Positions 17,494 to 30,300 are shown, numbered from the stretch's first letter. The stretch is 40,616 nt of DNA from Colwellia sp. (GCA_016745015.1 JADGDH010000012.1:1-40616); one strand, 5' to 3'. Numbers and translations: made by a program. Notes: a model not told the origin generated them from the sequence alone.

Positions 17494-18598
17494 GCCAAAC
17501 TGAGTCTGGATGCTTAGCTTTATAACTGCGATACCATAAACAAAACGGGTAAAGTAAAATCAACATGATAAAAGTAATTAAATAAGTTGTAGGTAAATCA
17601 GCAAATTTTGTCAAACCACCAAAGTTGACCGAACCTGTTAAAAACAATCTATGCACAAGGTAAAACATCATAGACGTTTGGCCAAAAACCAGTAATACAC
17701 CCTTTTGACGTGTGCCAATAATATTTTCTAAACGGATCATCAAAGCCAAAATTATCGCCATTACGCCAAGCTCTAAAAAAATAAAACTTGCAGATATTGG
17801 ATATTTACTTACATGCAACCATTGTTGCCAACTAAAATCCTCACGGTATAACTGCATGTTACCATAACCATTAAAATATCTAACCACCACAAATGCCGCT
17901 AGAGCAGAAAAACCAAGTATGAATAATAATGTTGCTGGCTCAAATTTCACCTTTCCTTGACCGTAATCCAAAATATAACGGCCAAACACCCAACCTAAAA
18001 TCATGACAGATAACCAAGGCACAAAAGCATAAGAAATACTGATGTCTGAAGTGTAATATTTACCAACGAATAAAGCAGATATAATAGACTGACTAGCAAC
18101 ATCAAAGTTCCAAAACTGACTAGTAACCCATTCACCGCCTAATATCCAAGCCAAAGCAATAACAATTAAGGTTGGTGTTGAAAGACGGCGAAAAAAAGCC
18201 ATACACATCATCGCAATACCTATTGCGTATAAAACTTGAAAGGTTAGTTTACCACCGAAAATTGAGATTAAGGTTGGGTCAAGGATCGCGATAAAAGCAC
18301 CGCGCAATAAAATGTCTTTATCAATAACCTTGCCGTCAAACCCCCTGCTTACTTTGCGTTCAACGCTAATGGCAAGTGCTGTGCCCGCCAAAAAAACAAA
18401 TACTGGTGCACAAATATGGCTGATCCATCGGGTAAAAAACTCAAAAGCAGGTAAAGGAGTGCCTACAATATAATTTGCTGCAGAATCTTTAGCTAAATGA
18501 TCCACGTTATAAGCCATAGAGACATGATCAAGTACCATGATTATCATCACAAAGCCTCGCATCCAATCAATTGATGCTATTCGCTTAGATTTGGTCAT
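17480..18598 (-). CDS. DUF1624/HGSNAT-like membrane acyltransferase
   Basis: A 372-residue multi-spanning membrane protein (about ten hydrophobic segments) that starts RIASIDWMRGFVMIIMVLDHVSM, the signature of DUF1624, related to heparan-alpha-glucosaminide N-acetyltransferase and other membrane acyltransferases. The aspartate and histidine of LDHVSM and the SHICAPVFVFLAGTALA segment match the family. The true acceptor is unknown. Its stop lies inside the end of the convergent fbpC. The HD-like gene lies about 30 bases upstream on the same strand, so the two may share a transcript. It does not belong functionally to the iron run. Confidence 0.8.
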   Translation of the reverse strand: MTKSKRIASIDWMRGFVMIIMVLDHVSMAYNVDHLAKDSAANYIVGTPLPAFEFFTRWISHICAPVFVFLAGTALAISVERKVSRGFDGKVIDKDILLRGAFIAILDPTLISIFGGKLTFQVLYAIGIAMMCMAFFRRLSTPTLIVIALAWILGGEWVTSQFWNFDVASQSIISALFVGKYYTSDISISYAFVPWLSVMILGWVFGRYILDYGQGKVKFEPATLLFILGFSALAAFVVVRYFNGYGNMQLYREDFSWQQWLHVSKYPISASFIFLELGVMAIILALMIRLENIIGTRQKGVLLVFGQTSMMFYLVHRLFLTGSVNFGGLTKFADLPTTYLITFIMLILLYPFCLWYRSYKAKHPDSVWLKYL

Positions 18599-18627
18599 TG
18601 TTAATTTTCCTTTATTAAATGCACTTA

Positions 18628-19995
18628 TTAGTCTCCTTTATTCCATAACTTTTGATTTTCTTTAACAGAAAAAAATTCATTGGCGTGCCAACAACGTGGT
18701 AATAAATCTAATGCTTGTCGTTCTTGATAATTAGATGACAATAACTCAAAAATTTCATTCAGGCGCTCCTTACTTAAAAGAGCCATTTTTTTTGCCATAT
18801 GCGGAAAATATAAATTATTCTTTTGTTTTACTTCAATATTATGGCCATAGCAAATGAAAGTTAATTTTCGTGTTGCTATACGGCACAATGGTTGTTCTGG
18901 TATTGGTGGGTAAAGTCTATTCACAATAGCATATTCATAACAACCACTCTGCTGTTTCATTTCATCTTCTGGCATATAAATCACACCGTAGCCTTGGGGA
19001 AACATACCTGTTATTTGATAAAGCGCATCAACCACTTTTTGACTACAAGCCCCTAATTCTGCATTTTTATTTAATACCTGAAAGACCTTGGGTAATACTG
19101 TGTAGTTGTAATTTGCTTTAGTTGAAAAAATAATAGAGACATATATTTGTGGTACTTTTAATAAATTACCAACACCCTGTTTTGCCTTAAAGCTACTTTT
19201 TATTAATATATTGATAAACTGATGCTTCAGTTGTTCATCAACAGTAAATTGATCTCGTTCTTCTTTAGAGTTTCCTACATAGTTAGGAATTCCAATACCG
19301 TTTGATATATATATTAAGGTTTGTTTATGATTGATTTGTAATAATTTTTTTCTATCTTCAATAGCTAATGTGCGATGAGTATCTTGTTCCCCATCTTCTC
19401 CACGAAGAATATTTTGTGCTTGAGCATGATTATGACCAATATCTTGTAATAAAGCAGCCATGATAAGTGGCATTCTCACCAGTTCAGTAAAGCGAGCGCG
19501 TGCTGCAGCATCAAGTTCAGCAAAAGATTGCCCCTCAAATTCTGTTAAAACTTTAAGAATATAAGGATCGCTTACTTCATTATTTAGTAGTAACCTATCA
19601 AGTAAACGTAAACTTAATATAGATTTATACAGCGCTTTACATTGTTCATTATTAGCGGCAATTTTATTGCCTTCCGTTGGGCTAATTAATTGAATAGTGC
19701 CTAGTAACTGAGCCGATTTTCGATTACTTTCTTCAAAGCTATCACCTTCAGTTAATTCAATTATCTCATAGCAAATAGCTTGTAAATGGCCGTGACGCTC
19801 AATTTGCTCTAATTTGTGTAAGGCTTCACCCTCGGGACTTGCTGATACATCTGAAGCAACAAATTCATTATGTTCAAAATAATTAATCGCTCGCTCAAGC
19901 ATTGAGTCATTATGCTTACTACACCCATAGATTTTTGAGAGTAATATCTGAGCCTGACGAGTGTAGTGAGTTTGATGTTGAAAAGCTTTAGCCAT
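18628..19995 (-). CDS. Degenerate HD-type domain protein, function unknown
   Basis: A 455-residue soluble protein with no signal peptide. The middle holds MAALLQDIGHNH (179-190), which resembles the LLHDIGK motif of HD/HD-GYP phosphohydrolases with the first His replaced by Gln, followed by an E..H-like spacing. A ...YPPIPEQPLCRIATRKLTFICYGHNIEV segment lies in the C-terminal third. I do not recognise a named family, so the HD link is tentative and catalysis is doubtful. The first 40 or so codons are present a second time, as a dead fragment, at 22264-22372, which shows this gene originally stood next to metF. It lies about 30 bases upstream of the DUF1624 gene. Confidence 0.6.
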   Translation of the reverse strand: MAKAFQHQTHYTRQAQILLSKIYGCSKHNDSMLERAINYFEHNEFVASDVSASPEGEALHKLEQIERHGHLQAICYEIIELTEGDSFEESNRKSAQLLGTIQLISPTEGNKIAANNEQCKALYKSILSLRLLDRLLLNNEVSDPYILKVLTEFEGQSFAELDAAARARFTELVRMPLIMAALLQDIGHNHAQAQNILRGEDGEQDTHRTLAIEDRKKLLQINHKQTLIYISNGIGIPNYVGNSKEERDQFTVDEQLKHQFINILIKSSFKAKQGVGNLLKVPQIYVSIIFSTKANYNYTVLPKVFQVLNKNAELGACSQKVVDALYQITGMFPQGYGVIYMPEDEMKQQSGCYEYAIVNRLYPPIPEQPLCRIATRKLTFICYGHNIEVKQKNNLYFPHMAKKMALLSKERLNEIFELLSSNYQERQALDLLPRCWHANEFFSVKENQKLWNKGD

Positions 19996-20150
19996 TTATT
20001 TAATTAATTAATTAAGAAATAAAAACTAATAATGCTAGAAAAAACAAAACTAAGCAACAACAAAGCTAGAAGTCATGCTTAGTTTGAAGCATTTCCTTAT
20101 GCCTTTAATTTATATCGCTTATTTCTGCGGACGAATGCCAAGGTATTACG
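19867..20150. repeat. Left copy of HD-gene/metF junction
   Basis: This stretch carries the first codons of the intact HD-like gene, the intergenic region, a terminator-like hairpin remnant (20087-20106) and the last codons of a metF copy. Two blocks match the right copy at 22264-22467: 19867-19975 (109 bases, 7 differences against 22264-22372) and 20089-20150 against 22402-22467. The 110 or so bases between the blocks are specific to this copy. Bases 20151-20346 hold no gene that I can see. Confidence 0.8.
20119..20145 (-). pseudogene. Remnant of metF 3' end
   Basis: On the minus strand the frame reads LGIRPQK-stop, the same C-terminus as the intact metF that ends at 22437. The codons differ almost only at synonymous positions (CTT GGC ATT CGT CCG CAG AAA against TTA GGT ATT CGC CCA CAG AAA). 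The rest of the gene is missing. The synonymous pattern suggests this tail evolved as functional metF before being cut off, probably in a related strain. Confidence 0.75.
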
Positions 20151-20346
20151 AATAAAATATACAAGAAATATATATACGCTCCCCTGATGTCAAGCCGTAC
20201 TTCTTCCAAAAACATAGAAAACATTCTATATTTTAACGATTGATAATAACTATTTTCATCTTATGATCATGAATAAAATTTAAGCCTTTAGTCGCATTTA
20301 ATGTTAGACAAGGCTTCCAGCAATCATGGACAAAATACTTGTTTAA

Positions 20347-22227
20347 TTAAAGAAGTTTAACAATTAATTTAAACCCATAACCACCAAGAATTTCTGTAAT
20401 GGCTGAGTGGGAATCAGCGGCAGCAGTTATCGTGACACATTGGCCAAATTTCTTATCAATAACCACCTTAGCTTCAAATGAAACCTGTAAACTAGCCGTT
20501 AGTTCAGCGGTTACCATATCATAAATCAATTGATTGCGTAGCGTCGGCTTGAATATTTTACCCACGGCAGTAACAGGCATAGCATCGACTAAAAATACCT
20601 GCTTTGGCACCGCTGCTCGCTCGTTAATATTGTTTTTACCGTATTCTAATAGTTGCGCTTCGGTCATGCTGCTATTAGGACTCAAATGGATGTAAACCAC
20701 GGGCAATTCGCCGACACGCTTGTCTGGTTTACCAATTGCTACAGCCTCAATGACATCAGGGTGTTGATAGTAGGCTTCTTCGATCATTTGCGGATCAATG
20801 TTGTGACCACCACGAATGATCAGGTCTTTGCTGCGGCCGGTGAGCCATAAATAGCCCTCTTCATCCAAACGACCTAAATCTCCGGTATTAAACCACCCCT
20901 CTAAAGGCCACTGTCCTTCGTTTTGCTCTGCTTGTTTGTAACCGCTAAAGACATTGGGGCCGCTAATGCAAATTTCACCAGCTTCGTTGGTGTCGCATTC
21001 GCGGACGTATTTACCCTTATCATCAACTTCAATAATTTTAAGTTTGAGGTAGGGCAGTGGCAGCCCGACTGAGCCGACTTTGCGTACTCCATATTTAGGG
21101 TTGGCGGTACTGGCGCAAGTGCCTTCTGTTTGACCATAGCCTTCAACTAACACGAGGCCGGTTTTTTCTTCAAATTTTTTCATTAACTCAGTGGCTAATG
21201 GTGCGGCTCCACACAAGGCAACATCAAGGCTGGATAAATCGTAATCATCGGAAGGTACAGTTAACAAACCGCTGAGAATTGTCGGCACACAGCTGAAAAA
21301 ACTAACGTTGTATTTTTCAATCAATGCCCAAAAATTTTCAATTACAGCAGGTGTTCGGTAGCCTGCTGGAGTGGCGAGAACAATTTGAGCACCAACCATC
21401 CAAGGCGCTAAACCAGTTACAAACACACCGTTCACATGAAACAGCGGTAGACCACAGAGGCCAACGCTATGCGTGCCCATCGCCAATCCTGCAACCATTT
21501 GATAACAACCAATCACTTCATTAGCGTGCGTATGCGGTGCTAATTTTGGTGTACCAGTGGTACCGCCGGTGTGAAAGTAAGAGGCGATGTCGGTGGCTTT
21601 AATATCGCGGCCACTGACTAAATGATCACCGGGTTGAACGTTGGTTAGTTGATCAAAATCCAACACCGAATTGCTAAGGTAATCCATCTGATTTGGACTG
21701 TTAGCAACATTAATAGCAACGATATAATCAAGGCTATCAACCTGTGCCATGATCTCTTGAGCTTTTTCCCATAGATCAGATCCGGGTGTTGGCGCCATTG
21801 TTACTAGCACCTTAGATTGAGCTTCGTTAAGAATCGAAACGATATGACCAACATCCAATAAAGGGTTGATGGGGTTGAATATACCAGCAGCTTCAGCGCC
21901 CCATATAGTAAAGTGGGTTTGAGGTAAGTTGGGTAGCATCATCGATACTACGGTATCGTCAGTTACGCCTAAAGAATGTAAACCGTTTGCGGTTTGGGTG
22001 ATGCGAGTAAACAACTGGTGGTAAGTTAAATCAATTGATGACTCATCGACAGTCGCGTTGATGATAAATTTAAGAGCGGTACTATCCGCAAAATCGATGG
22101 CTGATTGTTTGAGTAATTGATAAGTGCTACTGGGCAGAGTCAGGTCATTGACATCAATGCTCTCAAGCGCATGAATATCATCAATAGTGGCTATTTTGTG
22201 GCCAGGCATAGGGAAATAGTTTGTCAT
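20347..22227 (-). CDS. Acyl-CoA synthetase (AMP-binding, ANL family)
   Basis: A 626-residue ATP-dependent acid:CoA ligase. ANL core motifs in order: the phosphate loop TGGTTGTPK (about 220), substrate-pocket segment LFHVNGVFV, VEGYGQTEG (about 365), WFNTGDLG (about 447), GRSKDLIIRGGHNI (about 465), and the catalytic lysine in PVTAVGKIFKP (about 560). The substrate is not evident; family relatives act on fatty or other acyl acids. An extra 50 or so residues follow the catalytic lysine (EAKVVIDKKFGQCVTITAAADSHSAITEIL), forming a small C-terminal domain. Two 60-base lines sampled within it are about 50 percent GC against about 30-38 percent in nearby genes. It is bracketed by two copies of the HD/metF junction, so it looks horizontally acquired. 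Confidence 0.9.
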   Translation of the reverse strand: MTNYFPMPGHKIATIDDIHALESIDVNDLTLPSSTYQLLKQSAIDFADSTALKFIINATVDESSIDLTYHQLFTRITQTANGLHSLGVTDDTVVSMMLPNLPQTHFTIWGAEAAGIFNPINPLLDVGHIVSILNEAQSKVLVTMAPTPGSDLWEKAQEIMAQVDSLDYIVAINVANSPNQMDYLSNSVLDFDQLTNVQPGDHLVSGRDIKATDIASYFHTGGTTGTPKLAPHTHANEVIGCYQMVAGLAMGTHSVGLCGLPLFHVNGVFVTGLAPWMVGAQIVLATPAGYRTPAVIENFWALIEKYNVSFFSCVPTILSGLLTVPSDDYDLSSLDVALCGAAPLATELMKKFEEKTGLVLVEGYGQTEGTCASTANPKYGVRKVGSVGLPLPYLKLKIIEVDDKGKYVRECDTNEAGEICISGPNVFSGYKQAEQNEGQWPLEGWFNTGDLGRLDEEGYLWLTGRSKDLIIRGGHNIDPQMIEEAYYQHPDVIEAVAIGKPDKRVGELPVVYIHLSPNSSMTEAQLLEYGKNNINERAAVPKQVFLVDAMPVTAVGKIFKPTLRNQLIYDMVTAELTASLQVSFEAKVVIDKKFGQCVTITAAADSHSAITEILGGYGFKLIVKLL

Positions 22228-22263
22228 TATTGTGCGCCTTAAAAGTACGGGTAAAATTATTAT

Positions 22264-22372
22264 ATTATGTTCAAAATAATTAATCGCTCGCTCAAATACT
22301 GAGTCATTATGCTTACTGTACCCATAGATTTTTGAGAGTCATATCTGAGCTTGACGAGTGTAGTGAGTTTGA
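22264..22372 (-). pseudogene. Dead 5' fragment of the HD-like gene
   Basis: On the minus strand this matches the first codons of the gene ending at 18628, about 94 percent identical over 109 bases. It contains an in-frame TGA where the intact gene has TTA (just before LSKIYG) and changes C to Y and ML to VF in the following stretch. No start codon or downstream frame survives, so it is not expressed as protein. Confidence 0.8.
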
Positions 22373-22398
22373 GCAAAGCTGCAAATCATGAATGTTTA

Positions 22399-22418
22399 AA
22401 GGCATTTCCTTATGCCTT
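22399..22418 (-). terminator. metF terminator hairpin
   Basis: AAGGCAT (22399-22405) pairs perfectly with ATGCCTT (22412-22418) around a six-base loop, followed on the minus strand by TTAAA. It lies 19 bases after the metF stop. The T-run is short, so efficiency is uncertain. The left repeat copy has a damaged version of this stem. Confidence 0.55.
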
Positions 22419-22436
22419 CAGTTTAATTCTTATTAA

Positions 22437-25773
<3,337 letters not shown>

Positions 25774-25777
<4 letters not shown>

Positions 25778-26940
25778 CTTTGACTCTGTTCAAGACCATA
25801 AGCTAAATCAGCTAAAATATCCGCACTATCTTCAATGCCAACTGAAATTCTTACTAGAGAATCGGTAATTCCAGCTTCAATCCGTGCTGCTTCTTCCATA
25901 CCTGCATGAGTCATAGTAGTAGGATGACTAATTAAACTCTCTACACCACCTAAAGACTGAGCCAAAGTGAACAACGCTAAATTGGCAAATAATTTCTTTA
26001 CCGCTTCAACACCGCCTTTAACGTCAAAGCTTAACATAGCACCAAAACCTGCTTGTTGCTTCTTAGCAATATCATGACCCAGATGATCTTCAAAACCAGG
26101 ATAATAGACGACATCAATAGCCGGATGATTTTTTAAAAACACAGCGACTTTTTCTGCATTTTCTTGATGTTGTTTCATACGTATTGGCAAAGTTTTTAAG
26201 CCACGTAAGGCCAAAAAGCTATCAAAGGCGCTGCCTGTAATACCGATGCAATTTGCCCACCACGCCAATTCTTCTCCTAGCGCTTGTTCTTTAGTCACTA
26301 AAACACCGCCCACAACATCACTATGACCATTAATATATTTAGTGGTGGAATGAAAGACGATATCTGCACCCAATGTTAACGGTTGTTGCAAAGCTGGGGA
26401 TAAAAAGGTGTTATCAACCGCAACTAAAGCGCCAACGTTATGGCAAGCCTTAGTTACTTCTTCAATATCAATCAAGCGTAATAATGGGTTACTTGGACTT
26501 TCTAATAAGACTAATTTAGGTTTTTTCGATAATGCTTGTGCTAATGCACTTTGATCATTTTGGTCAACAACAATTAACTTAAATAGACCACGTTTAGCTA
26601 AATGAGTAAATAAACGAAAACTGCCGCCATAACAATCATGGGGAATAACAACTAAATCTTCAACTGATAATAACTGACAAATTAAGTGCACTGACGACAT
26701 GCCTGTACTGGTAACAATACCGACACTGCCTTGCTCTAAATCAGCAATAGCTTGTGCAAAAATGGCTCGGGTTGGGTTACCTGTTCGTGAATAATCAAAC
26801 TCACGCTTTTCATTAAAACCTTTTAATGAATACGTGCTTGATAAATAAATAGGCGCAACAACTGCACCGTGATGTTTATCGGTGTTAATGCCTGCTCTCA
26901 CTGCCGTAGTGGTAATGTTTTTGATGCTAGCATTCGACAT
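25774..26940 (-). CDS. metB: Cystathionine gamma-synthase MetB
   Basis: A 388-residue PLP enzyme that joins an activated homoserine with cysteine to form cystathionine. Family features include YSRTGNPTR, TSTGMSSVHL, SPSNPLLRLIDI, AVDNTFLSPALQQPLTLGADIV and the PLP-lysine motif STTKYINGHSD, then SLGGVESLISHPTTMTH and RISVGIEDSADILADL. Gamma-synthase is preferred to the lyase MetC because of the metJ/metBLF context. It is the first gene of the operon, divergent from metJ, with met boxes in the 217-base gap. Its stop overlaps metL's start. Confidence 0.95.
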
Positions 26941-27008
26941 TTTTATTCCTCACTCTCATTAGTTGAAAGTATTAACTGAGAGCGTTACTCTATTTATTGA
27001 ATTTATTT

Positions 27009-27024
27009 AGATGTTTGGACGTCT
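27009..27024. promoter_or_regulatory. Met boxes, metB-proximal pair
   Basis: Two contiguous eight-base units, AGATGTTT and GGACGTCT, match the MetJ consensus AGACGTCT at 6/8 and 7/8. Two weaker units (5/8 each) continue in phase to 27040. MetJ binds such units cooperatively in tandem. Confidence 0.75.
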
Positions 27025-27064
27025 ATAACTCTAAACGGTTTGGTTATTTAGGTCAAGATATTTT

Positions 27065-27080
27065 AGACATCTAAACTTCT
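27065..27080. promoter_or_regulatory. Met boxes, metJ-proximal pair
   Basis: AGACATCT and AAACTTCT are contiguous units matching AGACGTCT at 7/8 and 6/8. They lie 78 bases before the metJ start, so with the other pair they could control both divergent promoters. Confidence 0.7.
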
Positions 27081-27157
27081 ACTTGACTGAATTGCTGCAT
27101 CCAGTAAAATCTATCTTATAACTAATAAAATAAATAGAATAATATTAAGGAATTTAC

Positions 27158-27487
27158 ATGGCTCAGTGGAATGACGAATATATTAATCCCTATGCCGAAC
27201 ATGGTAAAAAGAGCGAGCAAGTAAAAAAAATTACTGTATCCATTCCTTTGCGTGTATTGAAAGTATTAACTGACGAGCGTACAAGACGTCAAGTGAACAA
27301 CTTACGCCATGCAACCAATAGTGAATTATTGTGTGAAGCATTTTTACATGCGTTTACTGGTCAGCCTTTACCTGATGATGAGGATTTGGCTAAAGATAAC
27401 GATCAAAAACTACCTGCCAGTGTCCGCCGTATTTTAGAAGAAAAAGGTGTTACTGATTTTAGTGCTTATGAAGTGGATGAAGAATAA
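27158..27487 (+). CDS. metJ: Methionine repressor MetJ
   Basis: A 109-residue ribbon-helix-helix repressor that uses S-adenosylmethionine as corepressor. The core from [23 protein letters not shown] through [37 protein letters not shown] is nearly identical to E. coli MetJ, including the DNA-contacting KKITVSI strand. The C-terminal 30 residues diverge and are four residues longer. A TAAGGAA ribosome binding site precedes the ATG. It is divergent from metB with met boxes in between, so autoregulation and control of metBLF are expected. Confidence 0.97.
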   Translation: MAQWNDEYINPYAEHGKKSEQVKKITVSIPLRVLKVLTDERTRRQVNNLRHATNSELLCEAFLHAFTGQPLPDDEDLAKDNDQKLPASVRRILEEKGVTDFSAYEVDEE

Positions 27488-27570
27488 CAAAATACAGAGC
27501 TTAAAACACTAAAAGAGTTTAATGGCCTCAAAATAAAAAATATATATACCCGTGTTATCTCAATACTCAG

Positions 27571-27598
27571 ACTTAAATAATTGGACTTAAATAATTGG
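27571..27598. repeat. Two tandem 14-base units
   Basis: ACTTAAATAATTGG occurs twice in immediate succession between metJ and the Uma2 gene. No function is evident. Confidence 0.7.
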
Positions 27599-27644
27599 TT
27601 AGTTGCGCAATGTTAATTTGAGTAAATAGAAAGTGAGCCATTAC

Positions 27645-28232
27645 TTACTTTTTTGATTCTAAGAACTCAATCACATCTTCATTTTGTACTCGATCGTAAA
27701 TATCTTCGACTGATAATGTTAAATTGATTGATTCAAAATGTATTTCATCCTCTAAAAAGTAATGTTTTGAATGCCAATCGTCACTTTTACGGTAAACGGT
27801 TATATCAACAACATCTTGCTCAATAATGACATACTCTTGTAGGGTTGGAATATTGATATACTCTAAAAGCTTATCTCGTTCATCAATTTTACGTGTTGAC
27901 CTAGAGATAACTTCTACAAGTATTACTGGTGTTTGTGTAACATAGCCATTTTCAATAAAATCATTATCACAAACAGCTAAAACATCAGGGTAACGATAAT
28001 TGCCTACAGACGTTTTAACCTTCATGTCTGAAGCGAAAGACCTACAAGAAGAGCTTTTTAAATGCAGGTGAAATGCACTAAAAACATTCCCAGAAATAGT
28101 ATTATGATTCACACTTGCACCAGCCATTGCGTAAACCTGACCATCAACATACTCATGTTTTACTTCACTAATTAATTCACCATTTATATATTCTTCTACC
28201 GTAATAGAATCACTTTTCTTTGCTGTTGCCAT
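27645..28232 (-). CDS. Uma2-family (DUF820) putative endonuclease
   Basis: A 195-residue member of the Uma2 family, a PD-(D/E)xK-fold group of unknown role, common in cyanobacteria and scattered elsewhere. The order is typical: VEEYINGELISEVKHEYVDGQVYAMAGAS at the N-terminus, NHNTISGNVFSAF, the catalytic-type aspartate in YRYPDVLAVCD (about 106) and the E-x-S segment in VILVEVIS followed by STRKIDERDKLLEY. All presumed catalytic residues are present. The C-terminus ends in an acidic tail. It stands alone, with accessory or decayed DNA downstream of its start, so recent gain is plausible but unproven. Confidence 0.82.
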   Translation of the reverse strand: MATAKKSDSITVEEYINGELISEVKHEYVDGQVYAMAGASVNHNTISGNVFSAFHLHLKSSSCRSFASDMKVKTSVGNYRYPDVLAVCDNDFIENGYVTQTPVILVEVISRSTRKIDERDKLLEYINIPTLQEYVIIEQDVVDITVYRKSDDWHSKHYFLEDEIHFESINLTLSVEDIYDRVQNEDVIEFLESKK

Positions 28233-28468
28233 AAAACACCTCCTAATGTTTGTATTGGTGACTTGATTTTAATGAAAACCCTAATATGCCAATATTATCT
28301 AACGAAGGATTTTACCGCAATATTTTTTAAGAAAATAGCCCTCCTACAATTTTTTAACTTTTTTCATGAACAAGTAGAGGATAACCGTTTATTTATTAAC
28401 CACCCACTGTCAGCTTATTTTACACATACTTATTTCAACCCCCCCGAACACGCATGACAACCCATTGA

Positions 28469-28600
28469 TTTAATTATAAAATACCTTTCTTGCATGGTAA
28501 TTGCACTCCTGTAATACCATCAGTTCCTGAACCTTCAACCTTAGCTATTTTTGCATTAGGTATAATGGGATTAGCTTCGAGACAATTTAAAAAGCAATAG
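28469..28600 (+). pseudogene. Remnant of a PEP-CTERM protein gene
   Basis: This frame ends VPEPSTLAIFALGIMGLASR (from 28523) plus a short basic tail and a TAG stop. That is a complete PEP-CTERM sorting tail: the PEP motif, a membrane helix, then an Arg/Lys-rich end. An in-frame TGA at 28466 closes it upstream and there is no start codon, signal peptide or body domain. It closely resembles the tail of the intact gene ending at 38988 (VPEPSTLVIFALGILGLASR). I read it as the leftover of a lost paralogue or of a segmental copy. Confidence 0.75.
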
Positions 28601-28623
28601 CCCCTTCGACTGAGATAACAAAA

Positions 28624-28649
28624 AAAGCACCTTAATATTAAGGTGCTTT
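28624..28649. terminator. Bidirectional intrinsic terminator
   Basis: A perfect 26-base palindrome (arms AAAGCACCTTAAT and its complement) is flanked by an A-run and by TTTTTATTT. It lies just after the PEP-CTERM remnant and probably ended its transcript. No expressed gene now feeds into it from the left. Confidence 0.8.
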
Positions 28650-28678
28650 TTATTTGTCTTTAATTCAAAGTTTTACTC

Positions 28679-28698
28679 GTGATAATCCAGATTATCAC
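28679..28698. repeat. Inverted repeat
   Basis: GTGATAATC and GATTATCAC are separated by two bases, forming a small perfect inverted repeat. There is no T-run, so it is more like an operator or a decayed mobile fragment than a terminator. Apart from this, bases 28650-28911 hold nothing that I can identify. Confidence 0.5.
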
Positions 28699-28911
28699 AA
28701 GTAAATCTAAACATTGCAGTTATAATATTAACGTTTTTAAAGCACAATAAGGCAATTCGTCATTATCGAGATGTCTGATCGATAATCCATATGACTTAAA
28801 AGCGTGGATTTTCGATAAAACACCTCGAAGATGACAGGGTTATCTGTTATTTCCTTATAATTAGCACTTAAAATTTAAAATGCTCTTTGCCGTGTATGAA
28901 ACTACCTAACA

Positions 28912-29979
28912 CTACTTATGGTATGGCTTACTTAAACGATGCACTGACTCAATAAAATGCCCTGCGTGTTCAGGTTTCACATCAGGGTGAATACCATGGC
29001 CTAAGTTAAATACATGCCCAGTACCACCTTGACCAAAGCCTGCTAAAATTTTAGCTACTTCTTGTTCAATACGTGGCAATGGTGCATATAACATTGAAGG
29101 ATCCATATTACCTTGCAAAGCAACCTTATCGCCTACCCGTGCTTTGGCATTTTCAATATCAATAGTCCAATCAAGCCCTACTGCATCACAACCAGTAGCA
29201 GCAATACTTTCTAACCACATACCACCATTTTTAGTAAACAAGGTTACAGGCACTTGACGACCATCAGCATGACGAGTCAAACCATCAACTATTTTTGCCA
29301 TGTATTGTAATGAAAAGTCTTTATAGTCTCGTGGTGATAAAACGCCGCCCCATGTATCAAATACCATTACCGACTGTGCGCCAGCAGCAATTTGCCCGTT
29401 AAGATAGGTAATAACAGAGTCTGCTAACTTATCAAGTAATAGGTGCAAGCTTTGTGGCTCTGAAAACATCATTTTTTTGATTTTAGTAAAAGCTTTAGAG
29501 CTACCACCTTCAATCATATAAGTTGCTAATGTCCATGGACTTCCAGAAAAGCCAATTAACGGTACTTCACCGTTAAGTTCTTTACGAATAGTACGCACAG
29601 CATTCATAACATAACCTAATTCATCTTCAGGATCTGGAATGCCTATTTTTTCAATATCTGCTTTACAGGTAATTGGATTGGTAAACTTAGGGCCTTCGCC
29701 TGTTTCAAAATACAAACCTAAACCCATCGCATCAGGAATAGTTAAGATGTCACTAAATAAAATAGCAGCATCTAATTTAAAACGACGTAAAGGTTGAATA
29801 GTCACTTCACAAGCAAGCTCTGCATTTCGACATACCGACATGAAATCACCTGCATCTTTACGCACTTCACGATATTCAGGTAAATAACGCCCTGCTTGTC
29901 TCATCATCCACACGGGAGTGTAATCTACTGGTTGCTTCAAAAGCGCGCGTAAATAATTATCATTTTTTAATTCTGTCAC
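28912..29979 (-). CDS. hemE: Uroporphyrinogen decarboxylase HemE
   Basis: A cytoplasmic heme-pathway enzyme that decarboxylates uroporphyrinogen III to coproporphyrinogen [22 protein letters not shown] is the family signature, followed by [48 protein letters not shown] and [11 protein letters not shown] prefer the GTG at 29979: it gives 355 residues, close to E. coli (354), aligns with its MTELKN start, and has AGAGGA seven bases upstream. An in-frame ATG at 30003 would add eight residues. The gene stands alone. Confidence 0.95.
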   Translation of the reverse strand: MTELKNDNYLRALLKQPVDYTPVWMMRQAGRYLPEYREVRKDAGDFMSVCRNAELACEVTIQPLRRFKLDAAILFSDILTIPDAMGLGLYFETGEGPKFTNPITCKADIEKIGIPDPEDELGYVMNAVRTIRKELNGEVPLIGFSGSPWTLATYMIEGGSSKAFTKIKKMMFSEPQSLHLLLDKLADSVITYLNGQIAAGAQSVMVFDTWGGVLSPRDYKDFSLQYMAKIVDGLTRHADGRQVPVTLFTKNGGMWLESIAATGCDAVGLDWTIDIENAKARVGDKVALQGNMDPSMLYAPLPRIEQEVAKILAGFGQGGTGHVFNLGHGIHPDVKPEHAGHFIESVHRLSKPYHK

Positions 29980-30265
29980 CAATAAATCCTCTAATTTATT
30001 CATTGTTACTTACTCGCACTTTCACATATTTAGATAGCAAGCAATTTATGATGCATATTCTAGCACTCGCAGTATTTTGAATCTATGCACAAAATCAATT
30101 CCTTTGGTTCAGCAATATCAAATCAAAAAACAAAAAACATTTCAATTTAGTAACATTTAGTTCTTAATCGTCAATCTATGTAACAATCAGCAACTTAGCT
30201 ATGTGGCATAACAATTAAAACCTTTGTACGAAAGAAATCGTCGAGTTTATGCTCTATTAAAGTTG

Positions 30266-30294
30266 TTGCAGTGGCAAAAATGCTTTGCTATAAA
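30266..30294 (+). promoter_or_regulatory. Sigma70-type promoter of the candidate small RNA
   Basis: TTGCAG (30266-30271) and TATAAA (30289-30294) are separated by exactly 17 bases. This is one of the better promoter matches in the window and lies in a 536-base gap between hemE and the thioesterase gene. Confidence 0.5.
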
Positions 30295-30300
30295 TTACCT

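Noticed and set aside
28263-28457. 64-codon open frame
   Set aside because: No ribosome binding site, no recognisable domain, lies in decayed intergenic DNA.
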